NCBI RefSeq assembly: GCF_003626655.1
Contig: NZ_RBAN01000003.1
Span: 496,001 to 560,000, forward strand
From: Micromonospora costi
GTDB taxonomy: Bacteria > Actinomycetota > Actinomycetes > Mycobacteriales > Micromonosporaceae
Direction: 5' to 3'
Length of the DNA: 64,000 bases
The notes below the pieces were generated by a model. The model saw only the letters and a program-made list of their open reading frames with translations. It ran no database searches and was not told the DNA's origin. How positions within the stretch are numbered: position 1 is the stretch's first letter; every line of letters starts with the position of its first letter. A program made the translations under genes and the position numbers. This document shows positions 17,137 to 24,429 of this stretch, piece after piece.

Positions 17137-18783
17137 TCAGAAGCCCGGGCCGTGCTGGTGGCCGTGGCCGTGCGAGTGGCCGTGCCCACCGGCGGCGGCC
17201 GGCTCCGGCTCGGCCGGCTTCTCCACCACGAGGCTCTCCGTGGTGAGCAGCAGGCCGGCGATGGAGGCGGCGTTGGAGACCGCGTTGCGGGTCACCTTCA
17301 CCGGGTCCACGATGCCGGCCTTGGCCAGGTCGACGTACTCGCCGGTGGCGGCGTTGAGGCCGGTGCCCCACTCGGCGCCCGCGACCTTCTGGACCACCAC
17401 GTAGCCGTCGTGGCCGGCGTTCTGGGCGATCCAGCGCAGCGGCTCGACGAGCGCCTTGCGCACGATCGAGACGCCGACCTTCTCGTCACCGGTGAAGCCG
17501 AGGTCGTCGGCGAGCGCCGGCAGGATCTGCGCCAGGGCGGCGCCCCCGCCGGGGATCGTGCCCTCCTCGACCGCGGCCTTGGTCGCGGCGATGGCGTCCT
17601 CGATGCGGTGCTTGCGCTCCTTCATCTCGACCTCGGTGGCCGCGCCCACCTTGATGACCGCGATGCCACCGGAGAGCTTCGCCAGCCGCTCGGCCAGCTT
17701 CTCCCGGTCCCACTCGGAGTCCGAGGCCTCGATCTCCTTGCGGATCTGGGCCACCCGGTCGGCGACGTCGGCCGACTGGCCGCCGCCGTCGACGATCGTG
17801 GTGGTGTCCTTGTCGACCACGACCCGGCGGGCCGAGCCCAGCACCTCCGGGCCGACCTGGTCGAGCTTGTAGCCCAGCTCGGGGGCGATCAGCTCGGCGC
17901 CGGTGAGGATGGCCATGTCCTGGAGCATCGCCTTGCGGCGGTCGCCGAAGCCGGGGGCCTTCACGGCGCAGACCTTGAGGGTCTTGCGCAGCGCGTTGAC
18001 CACCAGGGTGGCGAGCGCCTGGCCCTCGACGTCCTCGGCGATGATCAGCAGCGGCTTGCTGTTCTGCAGGATCTTCTCCAGCAGCGGCAGCAGCTCCTCG
18101 ATCGCCGAGATCTTCTGCGTGGTGATCAGGATGTACGGGTCCTCCAGGACCACCTCCTGCGCCTCCGCGTCGGTGACGAAGTTCGGCGAGATGAAGCCCT
18201 TGTCGAACTGGAGACCCTCGGTCACGTCCAGCTCGGTGGCGAGGGTGGAGCCCTCCTCGACGGTGATGACGCCGTCGCGGCCGACCTTCTCCATCGCCTC
18301 GGCGATCAGGTCGCCGATGGCCGCGTCCTGCGCGGAGACCGTCGCGACGTGCGCGATGGACTCCTTGCCGGCCACCTCGACGGCCCGGCCCAGCAGCGCC
18401 TCGGAGACCTTGGCGGCCGCCGCGTCGATGCCCCGCTTGAGGCCGGTCGGGTTGGCCCCGGCCGCCACGTTGCGCAGGCCCTCGCGGACCATGGCCTGGG
18501 CCAGCACGGTCGCGGTGGTGGTCCCGTCGCCGGCGACGTCGTTGGTCTTGGTCGCCACCTCCTTGACCAGCTGCGCGCCGAGGTTCTCGTACGGGTTGGT
18601 GAGCTCGATCTCCTTGGCGATGGTCACGCCATCGTTGGTGATCGTCGGCGCACCGAATTTCTTGTCCAGGACGACGTTGCGCCCGCGCGGGCCGAGGGTG
18701 ACCTTCACCGCGTCCGCGAGGGCGTTGACACCGTGCTCCAGCAGGTGCCGCGCGTCGTCCGAGAAGCTCAGGATCTTCGCCAT
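17137..18783 (-). CDS. groL: Chaperonin GroEL (GroEL1 type, His-rich tail)
   Basis: 548 residues, full length. It has the ATP-binding motif GDGTTTATVLAQ, the apical domain, and SGGIAVIKVGAATE in the C-terminal half. The last residues are GGHGHSHGHGHQHGPGF, the histidine-rich ending that marks actinobacterial GroEL1 proteins, rather than the GGM tail of housekeeping GroEL2. GroEL1 is co-transcribed with groES, as here, and has been linked to metal handling and specialised folding. A second groEL elsewhere in the genome is expected. The 69-bp gap to groS and the shared CIRCE promoter imply HrcA control. Confidence 0.97.
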   Translation of the reverse strand: MAKILSFSDDARHLLEHGVNALADAVKVTLGPRGRNVVLDKKFGAPTITNDGVTIAKEIELTNPYENLGAQLVKEVATKTNDVAGDGTTTATVLAQAMVREGLRNVAAGANPTGLKRGIDAAAAKVSEALLGRAVEVAGKESIAHVATVSAQDAAIGDLIAEAMEKVGRDGVITVEEGSTLATELDVTEGLQFDKGFISPNFVTDAEAQEVVLEDPYILITTQKISAIEELLPLLEKILQNSKPLLIIAEDVEGQALATLVVNALRKTLKVCAVKAPGFGDRRKAMLQDMAILTGAELIAPELGYKLDQVGPEVLGSARRVVVDKDTTTIVDGGGQSADVADRVAQIRKEIEASDSEWDREKLAERLAKLSGGIAVIKVGAATEVEMKERKHRIEDAIAATKAAVEEGTIPGGGAALAQILPALADDLGFTGDEKVGVSIVRKALVEPLRWIAQNAGHDGYVVVQKVAGAEWGTGLNAATGEYVDLAKAGIVDPVKVTRNAVSNAASIAGLLLTTESLVVEKPAEPEPAAAGGHGHSHGHGHQHGPGF

Positions 18784-18852
18784 GAATGTCCCTTCAAGCG
18801 GCGGTGCCCCGGCCCGGCGAGCCGGACCGGGGCAACGACACTGATCGGTTGC

Positions 18853-19167
18853 TTACTTCTCGATGACCGCGAGGACGTCGCGGGCGGAGAGCACCAGGTA
18901 CTCCTCGCCGGCGTACTTGACCTCGGTGCCGCCGTACTTCGAGTAGAGGACGGTGTCGCCGACCTTGACGTCGATCGGCACGCGGTTGCCCTTGTCGTCG
19001 ATCCGGCCCGGGCCGACAGCGAGGACGGTGCCCTCCTGCGGCTTCTCCTTGGCGGTGTCGGGGATCACGATGCCGGAGGCGGTGGTGGTCTCGGCCTCGT
19101 TCGCCTGGACCACGATGCGGTCCTCGAGCGGCTTGATCGCAACCTTGGTCGCGGTAGTCACGGGCAT
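18853..19167 (-). CDS. groS: Co-chaperonin GroES
   Basis: 104 residues, normal length. It has KPLEDRIVVQANEAETTT, GIVIPDTAKEKPQEGTVLAVGPG (the mobile loop lies between these parts) and the C-terminal half with VLYSKYGGTEVKY. It forms the heptameric lid of the GroEL chamber. It is the first gene of the operon with groL, downstream of the CIRCE-embedded promoter at 19322-19375. Confidence 0.97.
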   Translation of the reverse strand: MPVTTATKVAIKPLEDRIVVQANEAETTTASGIVIPDTAKEKPQEGTVLAVGPGRIDDKGNRVPIDVKVGDTVLYSKYGGTEVKYAGEEYLVLSARDVLAVIEK

Positions 19168-19321
19168 ACCCTCCTGGGGTACTGGTTTCTGTGCCGGCCG
19201 GCGGGGCCGGCCAGGTCAATCTGCCACATGCCACCGGGCGGGGCCGTCGTCGCGGGTGCCGGTCCGCCTGGCGTTCCAGCCACCGGGTCGGATGGCCCGG
19301 AAGCTGGCACCCTCGGGGTGA

Positions 19322-19375
19322 GAGTGCTAATCGCAGGTTATTCCGTGGCTAGCACTCCGTCAAGGAGAGTGCCAA
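19322..19375 (-). promoter_or_regulatory. groES promoter overlapped by CIRCE-type HrcA sites
   Basis: Read on the minus strand, TTGGCACTC-N9-GAGTGCTAG (19349-19375) matches the CIRCE consensus with a mismatch in each arm. A third, perfect half-site TTAGCACTC follows at 19322-19330. A -35 box TTGACG (19358-19363) and a -10 box TAACCT (19335-19340) are 17 bp apart and lie within and between these sites. HrcA bound here would block RNA polymerase directly. The region also separates the divergent methyltransferase gene. Confidence 0.85.
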
Positions 19376-19417
19376 CCCGGCGGGCGGCGCGTCGCGGCCG
19401 GCCACCACAATGACCGG

Positions 19418-20635
19418 GTGGATCTCGACCAACTGGCCGCCCTGCGTACCCCCGAGGGAGCGGCCGCGCTCGACGCGGCGGCGCGGGTGGCCGACGGCGA
19501 CCCGCTGGCCGCGGCCTCCGCCCTCCGCGCCGCCGGGGTGCCGGCCGGGCTCGCGGCCGCGGCGCTGACCCAGGCCGGGCTGCGCCGGCGCGCGGCGGCC
19601 AAGTTCGGGCCGGTGGCGGCCGGGATGTTCCTCACCCGTGCCGGCCTCGAACAGGCGACCCGCGGTGCGGTCGCCGCGCGGCGCGCCGAGCGGCTGCGCG
19701 CGGCCGGTGTGCGCACCCTGGCCGACCTGGGCTGCGGGCTCGGCGCCGACGCGCTCGCCGCCGCCCGTGCCGGCATCCGTGTGTACGGGGTGGAAGCCGA
19801 CCCGCTGACCGCCGCGATGGCCGCCGCGAACGCGGAGGCGGCCGGGCTGGCCGACCTCTTCACCGTGGAGTGCGGCGACGCCACCGCGTTCGACGTGAGC
19901 CGGGTGGACGCCGTCTTCTGCGACCCGGCCCGCCGCGCCACGGGCACCGGTCGGCGGATCTTCGACCCGAGCGCCTACTCGCCGCCGTGGGACTTCGTGA
20001 CGGCGCTCGCGGAGCGGGTGCCCCGCACGGTCGTGAAGGTGGCGCCGGGAATCGACCACGGGCTGATCCCCGCGGGCGCCGAGGCGGAGTGGGTCAGCGT
20101 GGCCGGCGACCTGGTCGAGGCGGCGCTCTGGTGCGGCCGGCTGGCCGAGGTCCCCCGCCGCGCCACGATCCTCCGGGACGACCCGGCGATTCCCGCCGTA
20201 CGACTGGTCGGCAGCGGCGACCGGGAGGCAGCCGTCGGGCCGGTGCGCCGCTTCCTGCACGACCCCGACGCCGCGGTGGTCCGCGCGCACCTCGTCGCCG
20301 AACTCGCCGACGAACTGGACGCCACCCTGGCCGACCCCGCCATCGCCTACCTGTACACGGACGCCCCGCGGCGGAACCCGTTCACCCGCTGCCTGGAGAT
20401 CACCGACGTGCTCCCGTTCTCGCTGAAGCGGCTGCGCGCGCTGCTGCGGGACCGGGGCGTGGGCCGCGTGGAGATCCTCAAGCGGGGCTCCGCGTTGACG
20501 CCGGAACAGCTCCGGCGGGACCTGCGCCTCTCCGGCGACGCGGCGACCAGCCTGGTGCTCACCCGGGTCGCCGGGCAGCCGACCGTGCTGCTCTGCCAAC
20601 CGGTCCCCCGCACGACTGGCGACGAACCCGCCTGA
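19418..20635 (+). CDS. Class I SAM-dependent methyltransferase (THUMP-like C-terminus)
   Basis: 405 residues. The SAM-binding motif I is DLGCGLGADAL near residue 105, followed by GVEADPLT; motif IV-like CDPARR lies near residue 168. The C-terminal third resembles the THUMP-like domain found in this family, which suggests an RNA substrate. Start is GTG at 19418; no good Shine-Dalgarno is visible, so it may be nearly leaderless. The gene is commonly located beside groES in actinobacteria, divergent from it. Confidence 0.82.
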   Translation: MDLDQLAALRTPEGAAALDAAARVADGDPLAAASALRAAGVPAGLAAAALTQAGLRRRAAAKFGPVAAGMFLTRAGLEQATRGAVAARRAERLRAAGVRTLADLGCGLGADALAAARAGIRVYGVEADPLTAAMAAANAEAAGLADLFTVECGDATAFDVSRVDAVFCDPARRATGTGRRIFDPSAYSPPWDFVTALAERVPRTVVKVAPGIDHGLIPAGAEAEWVSVAGDLVEAALWCGRLAEVPRRATILRDDPAIPAVRLVGSGDREAAVGPVRRFLHDPDAAVVRAHLVAELADELDATLADPAIAYLYTDAPRRNPFTRCLEITDVLPFSLKRLRALLRDRGVGRVEILKRGSALTPEQLRRDLRLSGDAATSLVLTRVAGQPTVLLCQPVPRTTGDEPA

Positions 20636-20640
20636 GGCCG

Positions 20641-20677
20641 GTTGCCGGGCGGGCACGGGATCCGCCCGCCCGGCAAC
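20641..20677. terminator. Bidirectional hairpin terminator
   Basis: Perfect 14-bp stem (GTTGCCGGGCGGGC and complement) around a 9-nt loop, between the methyltransferase and the converging 85-residue gene that ends the accessory operon. Confidence 0.75.
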
Positions 20678-20687
20678 CCTCCATGGA

Positions 20688-20945
20688 TCAGCGGTGGGAG
20701 CTGACCCGCTTGATGTTGACCACGCCGCCCTCGTCGAACACCTCGAGGATCTGGGTGGAGAAGCTGCGGGCGCCACGCCGGGTGAGGTTCACCCCGTCGT
20801 GGATCTTCACCCGGTCGGCGCCGTTGTGCTCGGCGAAGACGTCAACGGCCTCGCCGTTCCTGATGTCGGCACAGACCCGGACGGTCTGGGTGCCGTCGGC
20901 TTCGTCGTCCACGACGACGAGACCGCGGTCGATGGGAAGTTTCAC
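20688..20945 (-). CDS. Uncharacterised 85-residue protein, last gene of the MauE-type operon
   Basis: Not recognised. 85 residues, soluble, mixed charge, predicted beta-rich (RGLVVVDDEADGTQTVRVCA, HNGADRVKIHDGVNL, GGVVNIKRV), one cysteine, no signal peptide. The GTG at 20945 has AAGGGG upstream. It follows the Tat-exported cysteine-rich mini-protein by 66 bp on the same strand, so it probably shares its transcript. It may be a cytoplasmic partner of that peptide, but nothing in the sequence shows a function. Confidence 0.6.
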   Translation of the reverse strand: MKLPIDRGLVVVDDEADGTQTVRVCADIRNGEAVDVFAEHNGADRVKIHDGVNLTRRGARSFSTQILEVFDEGGVVNIKRVSSHR

Positions 20946-21011
20946 CGCACGCCCCTTTCTGCTGTCGTTGGCGGTGCTGCTCGGGGGATTCGTTGCTGGG
21001 CCGGCCGACGA

Positions 21012-21335
21012 TCAGCCGTACTGGCAGGACGCGGCCGAGGCCACGGTCGTGGTGCCCGACTTCTTCTCGCAGCACTGGCACCAGAGGTAGCCGCCGGACG
21101 TCGTGCACGACCAGGTGTAGTTGGTCGCCGACCGGCACGAGCTGAAGCTGATGAACTTGCTGCTCGGCGGGGGGTAGACGAGGTTGCAGCACTGGTAGTT
21201 CGCGGCCATGGCCGGGGTGGACCGGGCGAAGACCGCGCCCGAGGTGACCAGGCCGACGGCGCCCAGTTTGGCGAGGAACCCCCGCCTGGTCCCGCCTCCG
21301 CGGGACCGGGGAGCCTCGCGTTCGTCGTTGCTCAT
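21012..21335 (-). CDS. Tat-exported eight-cysteine mini-protein
   Basis: 107 residues. A twin-arginine signal (TRRGFLAKLGAVGL) ends at a PAMA-type cleavage site, leaving about 63 residues. The mature part has eight cysteines, including two adjacent pairs (YQCC and WCQCC), and two tryptophans each next to or one residue from a cysteine (YTWSC, YLWCQCC). This pattern recalls, from memory, part of the methylamine dehydrogenase light chain, another Tat-exported, disulfide-rich protein that needs MauE and MauD. The similarity is short and unproven. It overlaps the upstream CASC thioredoxin-like gene by 4 bp (ATGA) and has GGAGG as ribosome site. It is probably the substrate of the oxidative folding genes in this operon. 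Confidence 0.75.
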   Translation of the reverse strand: MSNDEREAPRSRGGGTRRGFLAKLGAVGLVTSGAVFARSTPAMAANYQCCNLVYPPPSSKFISFSSCRSATNYTWSCTTSGGYLWCQCCEKKSGTTTVASAASCQYG

Positions 21336-21874
21336 ACCGCCTCCTTCGCTGCGTGCACCGCGGCACGGGTTGCCGCGACGTCGCTGAACAACAATGCGGA
21401 GACCAGCCGGCCGTCCTTGATGACCGCGGCGGACGGGCTGATCTTGACGCCGAACTCGGTGGAGACCCAGGTCGCGCCCTCGTCGACGAGGTACGGGAAC
21501 CGGGCGATGCCGTGCCGGTGGATGAACTGCGCCGCGTCCGCGGCGTCGGCCGTCGTGACGACGACGCCGAGATCGTCGGTGTCGGGCTGGGCGGCGAGCT
21601 GCACGGCGACGTCCTCGCAGCTCGCACAGGTCGTACTGAGCACCAGGAGCAGGTGCGGGCCCCCGCTGCCGAACCTCGTGAAGGGCTCCGGCCAGGTACG
21701 CGGGCGGGCACCGAACCGCGCCCCCTCCAGGGGACGCACGCCCGTGCCGCCGGGCGTCGACTCCGGGGAGCCTTCCAGGCCACCGGTCCGCGCGTACAGC
21801 TCGCCGGCCATGGCGAACAGCAGGACGATCGCGCCGGCGACCAGCAGCATCACGAGGATGGTCAGGTAGTTCAT
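21332..21874 (-). CDS. Membrane-anchored thioredoxin-fold protein (MauD-like), CASC
   Basis: 180 residues. An N-terminal transmembrane helix (residues 4-24) is followed by a linker and an extracytoplasmic thioredoxin-like domain with the redox motif CASC (in STTCASCED, near residue 83) and a likely cis-proline after ARFPYLVDE. MauD proteins are thiol-disulfide enzymes that protect or form disulfides in the methylamine dehydrogenase light chain. A second homologue with CNSC lies at 23109-23633. Directly upstream of, and translationally coupled to, the eight-cysteine mini-protein gene, so it most likely acts on that product. Confidence 0.8.
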   Translation of the reverse strand: MNYLTILVMLLVAGAIVLLFAMAGELYARTGGLEGSPESTPGGTGVRPLEGARFGARPRTWPEPFTRFGSGGPHLLLVLSTTCASCEDVAVQLAAQPDTDDLGVVVTTADAADAAQFIHRHGIARFPYLVDEGATWVSTEFGVKISPSAAVIKDGRLVSALLFSDVAATRAAVHAAKEAV

Positions 21875-21887
21875 CGGGTCCCTTCCT

Positions 21888-22316
21888 TCACACGGTCGAT
21901 GCGGTGGCCGGCCGCGACGGGCGGTCGGGAGCCGGGGCGGGTGGGTGCAGGGGCGACGTGGACCGGGTGGGACCGCCGAACATCACGCGGGTCCACTCGC
22001 CCGCGTAGCAGAAGACGCCGCAGGTGGTGGTGATGCCGAGGCGGCCGGGCGCGCGGGCGGCGCCGACGTGCCGGGTCACCCGGCCCATGGAGTAGACGCT
22101 GTCCAGGTCCCGCCACAGCGAGATGCTCAACACCACCCGCTGCCGCCAGTCGACCAGCACCTTGATGCCCAGGTAGCCAACGGCCTGCCGCCGGACGTGC
22201 CGCTTCATGCGCACATGCATGATCAGGACGAGCAGCATCCTGGGCAGGTTGCCGCAGTTGAAGCGGGTCACCACCACCTGGCCCTTCGCCGGGTCCGGTT
22301 CGATGACCGGGGTCAT
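21888..22316 (-). CDS. Uncharacterised protein, possible dimeric alpha/beta-barrel fold
   Basis: 142 residues. The middle part (GYLGIKVLVDWRQRVVLSIS, LWRDLDSVYSMGRVTRHVGA) looks like the ferredoxin-like half-barrel of small monooxygenase-type proteins, though I cannot name a family with confidence. A conserved-looking block ITTTCGVFCYAGEWTRVMFG follows with two cysteines, then a Pro-rich tail. No signal peptide or membrane helix. The ATG at 22316 overlaps the stop of the upstream membrane-protein gene by 4 bp. A modifying enzyme for the exported peptide is one possibility. Confidence 0.6.
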   Translation of the reverse strand: MTPVIEPDPAKGQVVVTRFNCGNLPRMLLVLIMHVRMKRHVRRQAVGYLGIKVLVDWRQRVVLSISLWRDLDSVYSMGRVTRHVGAARAPGRLGITTTCGVFCYAGEWTRVMFGGPTRSTSPLHPPAPAPDRPSRPATASTV

Positions 22317-22891
22317 GTCGCCACGACCGTCGCGACGAGGGACAGCGCCACCGCGAGCATCGTCGCGCCCGAGACGCGTCGTGCGCGGACCACCCATTTC
22401 CGACTCCTCTTCTCCGGCAGGTCGGCGTACCTGGTCAGGCTCCAGAGCGACACCAGCAGGCTGGCGACGAGGACGACGCAGAGCAGCACGAGCGGTGCCG
22501 AACCGGCGTCGACCAGCAGGACGGCGGCGAGCGCGAGCCAGATCAGCGACACCGTCTTCTGCGTGGTGAAGAGCAGGCCCAGGTCCATCCCCCACACCAC
22601 GCCGAGCGTGCCGCCGGGCAGGGTGCGGACCAGCCGCTGCGGCACCTGCCGCCAGATGTGCGGGGTACGGTCGCGCAGGTCGGACACGCCGAGCCAGACG
22701 GCGACCGCCGCGAGCAGCACCAGCCGCAGCCACTCGGGCAGCGCCCGCTGGAGCAGTTCACCCGCGAGATACAGCGGGACCGCGAGGACGACGCCGGCGA
22801 TCAGCCCGCCGACGGCGAGGCCGACCAGGAACCGGACGCCCTCGAACGCGTTCCGCCGCAACATGGGACCGGCGACCCCGGCCATGGACAC
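22313..22891 (-). CDS. Polytopic membrane protein of the MauE-type operon
   Basis: 192 residues with about five hydrophobic segments (roughly 20-48, 56-72, 92-110, 112-145 and 172-190). It lacks the cysteine pairs of CcdA/DsbD/MauF electron carriers; the only cysteine is in VLLCVVLV. The position in the operon is where a MauF-like protein would be expected, so it may be a diverged scaffold or transporter. A GTG start at 22891 lies 3 bp after the stop of the 19-residue ORF; an in-frame ATG at 22885 is an alternative. Function unknown. Confidence 0.65.
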   Translation of the reverse strand: MSMAGVAGPMLRRNAFEGVRFLVGLAVGGLIAGVVLAVPLYLAGELLQRALPEWLRLVLLAAVAVWLGVSDLRDRTPHIWRQVPQRLVRTLPGGTLGVVWGMDLGLLFTTQKTVSLIWLALAAVLLVDAGSAPLVLLCVVLVASLLVSLWSLTRYADLPEKRSRKWVVRARRVSGATMLAVALSLVATVVAT

Positions 22892-22894
22892 GCC

Positions 22895-22954
22895 TCAAGG
22901 GCTGAGGGCCTGCAGCATGGCGCCGGTTATGCCGAGGACGACCCAGACGACCAT
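22895..22954 (-). CDS. Candidate 19-residue membrane micropeptide
   Basis: An ORF of 19 codons (start MVVWVVLGITG) with AAGGGAG 7 nt before its ATG and a stop 3 bp before the next gene. The peptide is one short hydrophobic stretch, fit for a single membrane span. A good ribosome site and tight spacing to the downstream gene support translation, at least as a leader or coupling peptide. No coding statistics can be applied at this length. Confidence 0.4.
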   Translation of the reverse strand: MVVWVVLGITGAMLQALSP

Positions 22955-23068
22955 GGACAGCTCCCTTCTGACGGCACGGGCGGGCGGATCGTGGCGTTGC
23001 GTGGACGGTTTCGGGCGCGCTCGACCGGTCGGTCGTTGGCGGACCGGTCGGGTGCGGGCCGGGGTCGG

Positions 23069-23108
23069 GTGTGGTCGGGTCGGGTGGTCGGGTGGTCGGG
23101 TGGTCGGG
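23069..23108. repeat. Short tandem GGTCGGGT repeat in an intra-operon gap
   Basis: The 154-bp gap between the CNSC gene and the micropeptide ORF holds about four to five near-identical 8-bp units on the plus strand (GGTCGGGT), G-rich enough for quadruplex folding in DNA. The operon RNA would be C-rich here. It could lower read-through or be a slippage hot spot. Confidence 0.55.
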
Positions 23109-23633
23109 CTACACCCGCTGGCGCGTCGGCGAGACGGTCGACCGCAACGCGGTGAAGTCGGTGAACGCCAGCGCGGAGATCAGCACTCCGTCGCGGAAGA
23201 CGAGGGCCGCGGGGCTGACCGAGATGCCGAACTGGCTGGACACCCAGGCACCGCTCTCGTCGACGTGGTGTGGCAGGCGGGTCAGGCCGTTGGCGGCCAC
23301 GAACTCGGCGCCCACCGGCGCGTCGGCGGTGGAGACCACCACGGCGACGTCCGCCACGTCCGTCCGCTCGGCGAGCTGGCCGGCGACCGTACGGCAGCTG
23401 TTGCAGGCGGTGCTCAGCACCAGGACGATCCGCAGCGGCCCGTCGGCGAACGCGGCGAGCGCGGCGGGCCAGGCGTCCGGCGCCCGGCCCACCCGGGCCT
23501 CCTCCAGCAGCCGCACGCCGCTGCCCTGCGCCGGAGTCACACCGGAGCGCTCGGAGAGCTGGCCGAGCATCGCGAAGAGCACCACCACGGCCCCGGCGAG
23601 GACGAGCAGGGCGAACCCGAACACGTACGTCAT
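23109..23633 (-). CDS. Membrane-anchored thioredoxin-fold protein (MauD-like), CNSC
   Basis: 174 residues: transmembrane helix at 3-24, linker, and a thioredoxin-like domain with CNSC (in STACNSCRT, near residue 76) and a cis-proline candidate in TRLPHHVDES. It is a paralogue of the CASC protein at 21332-21874; the two share LVLSTxCxSC, VVVxTADA and SVSPAALVFRDG/KISPSAAVIKDG. Different redox motifs suggest different redox potentials, for example one oxidant and one isomerase. The ATG at 23633 has GAGGAG upstream. It lies 11 bp after the mauE-like gene. Confidence 0.8.
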   Translation of the reverse strand: MTYVFGFALLVLAGAVVVLFAMLGQLSERSGVTPAQGSGVRLLEEARVGRAPDAWPAALAAFADGPLRIVLVLSTACNSCRTVAGQLAERTDVADVAVVVSTADAPVGAEFVAANGLTRLPHHVDESGAWVSSQFGISVSPAALVFRDGVLISALAFTDFTALRSTVSPTRQRV

Positions 23634-23644
23634 GACGACACTCC

Positions 23645-24181
23645 TCAATGGTCGCTGGCCGGGGTGGGCCGGGGGCGGATCAGCTCGCGGACGATGTCCC
23701 GCCACGTCCAGGCGGCGAGGAGCACCGTCAGGCCGGCGGCGCCCACCGGGAGCAGATCGGGTCGGGTGAGGGCCGACGCGCCGCCCAGCACCGCGAGCGC
23801 GGCGGCCGCGAGCGCGAGGCCCACGACGACGGAGCGGAGGCCCAGGGGCGCGCTGTCCGCCCGGCCGAAGCAGCCGCAGGGGGTGGCCGTGCCGCGGGCC
23901 CGGCCGAGCGCACCGGCGGCGGCGAACGCCAGGCCCAGCGCGCCGGCGGCCACCGCCGCGGCCGGACGCGCCGCCGGGACGAGGAGACCCGCTCCCGCGG
24001 CCAGCTCCACGAGGGCCAGGACGCGGACCGCGGCGTGCGCGGTCGGCTCGTCGAGCCGGAACAGTTCCCGCACGGCCCGCCGGGTGTGCTCGGGTGCGGC
24101 GAACTTGCCGAGTCCGGCGGACACGTAGACGGCGGCCGTGGCACAGACGATCAGACCCAGGACGAGGCCGGCGCCGATCAT
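23645..24181 (-). CDS. MauE/DoxX-family redox-associated membrane protein
   Basis: 178 residues, four to five hydrophobic helices. The family motif TPCGCFG lies near residue 100 and AGLGKFAAPE follows the first helix. MauE is needed for maturation of the disulfide-rich, Tat-exported light chain of methylamine dehydrogenase and is thought to work with MauD at the membrane. This is the first gene of a leftward operon with two MauD-like proteins and a Tat-exported cysteine-rich peptide, but no methylamine dehydrogenase heavy chain or MauG is present in the window. The ATG at 24181 has a weak ribosome site. Confidence 0.82.
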   Translation of the reverse strand: MIGAGLVLGLIVCATAAVYVSAGLGKFAAPEHTRRAVRELFRLDEPTAHAAVRVLALVELAAGAGLLVPAARPAAAVAAGALGLAFAAAGALGRARGTATPCGCFGRADSAPLGLRSVVVGLALAAAALAVLGGASALTRPDLLPVGAAGLTVLLAAWTWRDIVRELIRPRPTPASDH

Positions 24182-24301
24182 GATCTTGTCGTCCGTTTCC
24201 GGACATGGGTCACCGGCACTGCCTCACCCCCGTGTCGGTCGGCGTCGCGGCAGGTGAACGCCGACAATTCATCGTCGTGTATCTCTCAGTGAGCGATCAG
24301 A

Positions 24302-24330
24302 TTCTTACTGTGAACATCGATGACAGTCAA
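24302..24330 (-). promoter_or_regulatory. Promoter of the MauE-type operon
   Basis: On the minus strand TTGACT (24325-24330) and TAAGAA (24302-24307) are separated by 17 bp, close to the vegetative consensus. The site is about 120 bp before the mauE-like ATG, leaving an untranslated leader in an area of lower G+C than its surroundings. No other gene on that strand could use it. Confidence 0.6.
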
Positions 24331-24429
24331 GCTCTCGGTGCCGGGGCGGCCACTCCTCGGGACGCCGGCACCACGCGACGGCCTCCGGCGGGCGCACCGT
24401 GACCGCAGGTCGGAGGTAGGTTGTGGACC

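Noticed and set aside
23069..23108. Short tandem repeats as a CRISPR array
   Set aside because: Units are 8 bp without spacers; no cas genes are present.
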